Positions 4,771 through 5,084 of a stretch of 5,084 nucleotides of DNA are shown here, piece after piece. The notes below the pieces were generated by a model. The model was not told the origin of the DNA. It ran no database searches and worked only from the letters and a program-made list of their open reading frames with translations. The stretch is taken from contig QMSS01000113.1 in the NCBI GenBank assembly GCA_003649715.1, positions 1-5,084 on the forward strand. Direction: 5' to 3'. The DNA comes from Thermoplasmata archaeon (GTDB lineage Archaea > Thermoplasmatota > E2 > DHVEG-1). Both the position numbers and the translations under genes were made by a program. Position 1 is the stretch's first letter. Each line of letters opens with the position of its first letter.

Positions 4771-5084
4771 TCATACTTTTTCGTCTATAGTTTTTTTAGT
4801 GCCAATTGTTTTTTTTACTGTTTTAGTTGCCACAACGTCTGCTCCGGTGGATAGAATGTTTTTGATTATTATGTCTCCATTTTTTATTGGTGCCTTTACA
4901 CTCATTTTTTTTATTTCTTCGAGTATATGGAATATTTTTTCTTTTGGCACGGGCTGTGAGGTTTTTACGCTAACAAGTGGCCACTCTCCATTTTCTACAG
5001 CTACTGATGTTGTTAGTATTCTTTGAGGGTTTGTTGCCTCATTTTTTGCATAATCGATGCCTTTTTTGCATCTATTTCCACCTA
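4771..5084 (-). CDS. DUF1667 domain protein, C-terminal 103 residues (partial)
   Basis: The frame is open from the right edge to TGA at 4773-4771, directly followed by a second in-frame TGA. It begins GGNRCKKGIDYAKNEATNPQ. The GNRC(K/R)KG...YA..E.TNP block, then RILTTSVAVENGEWPLVSVKTSQPVPKEKIF, VKAPIKNGDIIIKNIL and GADVVATKTV match the layout I know for DUF1667 (COG3862). The N-terminal part, which carries further cysteines in the family, is outside the window; only one Cys is visible. Function is unknown. In bacteria these genes sit beside GlpA-like FAD oxidoreductases and glycerol kinase, which suggests an iron-sulfur or electron-transfer accessory role. Here the only visible neighbour is glutamate dehydrogenase, 99 nt downstream. 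The C-terminal tail (VKKTIGTKKTIDEKV) is lysine-rich and probably disordered. Confidence 0.78.
   Translation of the reverse strand, partial: GGNRCKKGIDYAKNEATNPQRILTTSVAVENGEWPLVSVKTSQPVPKEKIFHILEEIKKMSVKAPIKNGDIIIKNILSTGADVVATKTVKKTIGTKKTIDEKV

Noticed and set aside
4457..5026. Several 70-100-codon plus-strand frames over the start of glutamate dehydrogenase and DUF1667
   Set aside because: They overlap each other and two recognised minus-strand genes. Their Phe/Ser/Cys-rich products are typical of the reverse complement of Lys/Glu-rich coding sequence.

Overview
This AT-rich window most likely comes from an archaeon. The clues are a long-form ATP-NAD kinase of the archaeal/AcoX type (COG3199), TATA-like boxes at archaeal distances from gene starts, oligo-T terminators, heavy use of AGA/AGG and ATA codons, and a small double zinc-ribbon protein. 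A Thermoplasmatota-like lineage is my best guess from the look of the proteins. The sequence does not prove it, and a clostridial-type bacterium is not fully excluded.

Layout, left to right. Positions 1-277 hold one end of an insertion sequence of IS481 type, with the 5' part of its transposase on the minus strand running off the left edge. The transposase start codon lies in the loop of a long hairpin (188-255). Next is a minus-strand gene for a small orphan double zinc-ribbon protein (339-569). It shares a divergent promoter region (570-740) with a plus-strand gene for an ATP-NAD kinase-like protein (741-1883). That gene is followed by a plus-strand PLP enzyme of the alpha-oxoamine synthase family (1975-3159), best called glycine C-acetyltransferase (KBL). 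A 264-bp convergent intergenic region (3160-3423) carries terminators for both strands and an unexplained plus-strand TATA / Shine-Dalgarno / ATG set. A minus-strand glutamate dehydrogenase follows (3424-4671). Upstream of it on the same strand is the C-terminal part of a DUF1667 protein (4771-5084), cut by the right edge.

How the genes could work together (inference). The complete enzymes concern amino-acid and nicotinamide-cofactor metabolism. KBL cleaves 2-amino-3-ketobutyrate, from threonine, to glycine and acetyl-CoA. Glutamate dehydrogenase interconverts glutamate and 2-oxoglutarate plus ammonia with NAD(P). The NAD kinase homologue could set the NADP pool. DUF1667 proteins are typically found next to GlpA-like FAD oxidoreductases, so a redox gene may lie just beyond the right edge. 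This fits an amino-acid-fermenting or peptidolytic lifestyle but does not prove it.

No CRISPR array, rRNA or tRNA was seen. I found no convincing new multi-gene system. The best leads are the hairpin around the transposase start, the orphan expression signals in the convergent gap, and the uncharacterised zinc-ribbon and DUF1667 genes.
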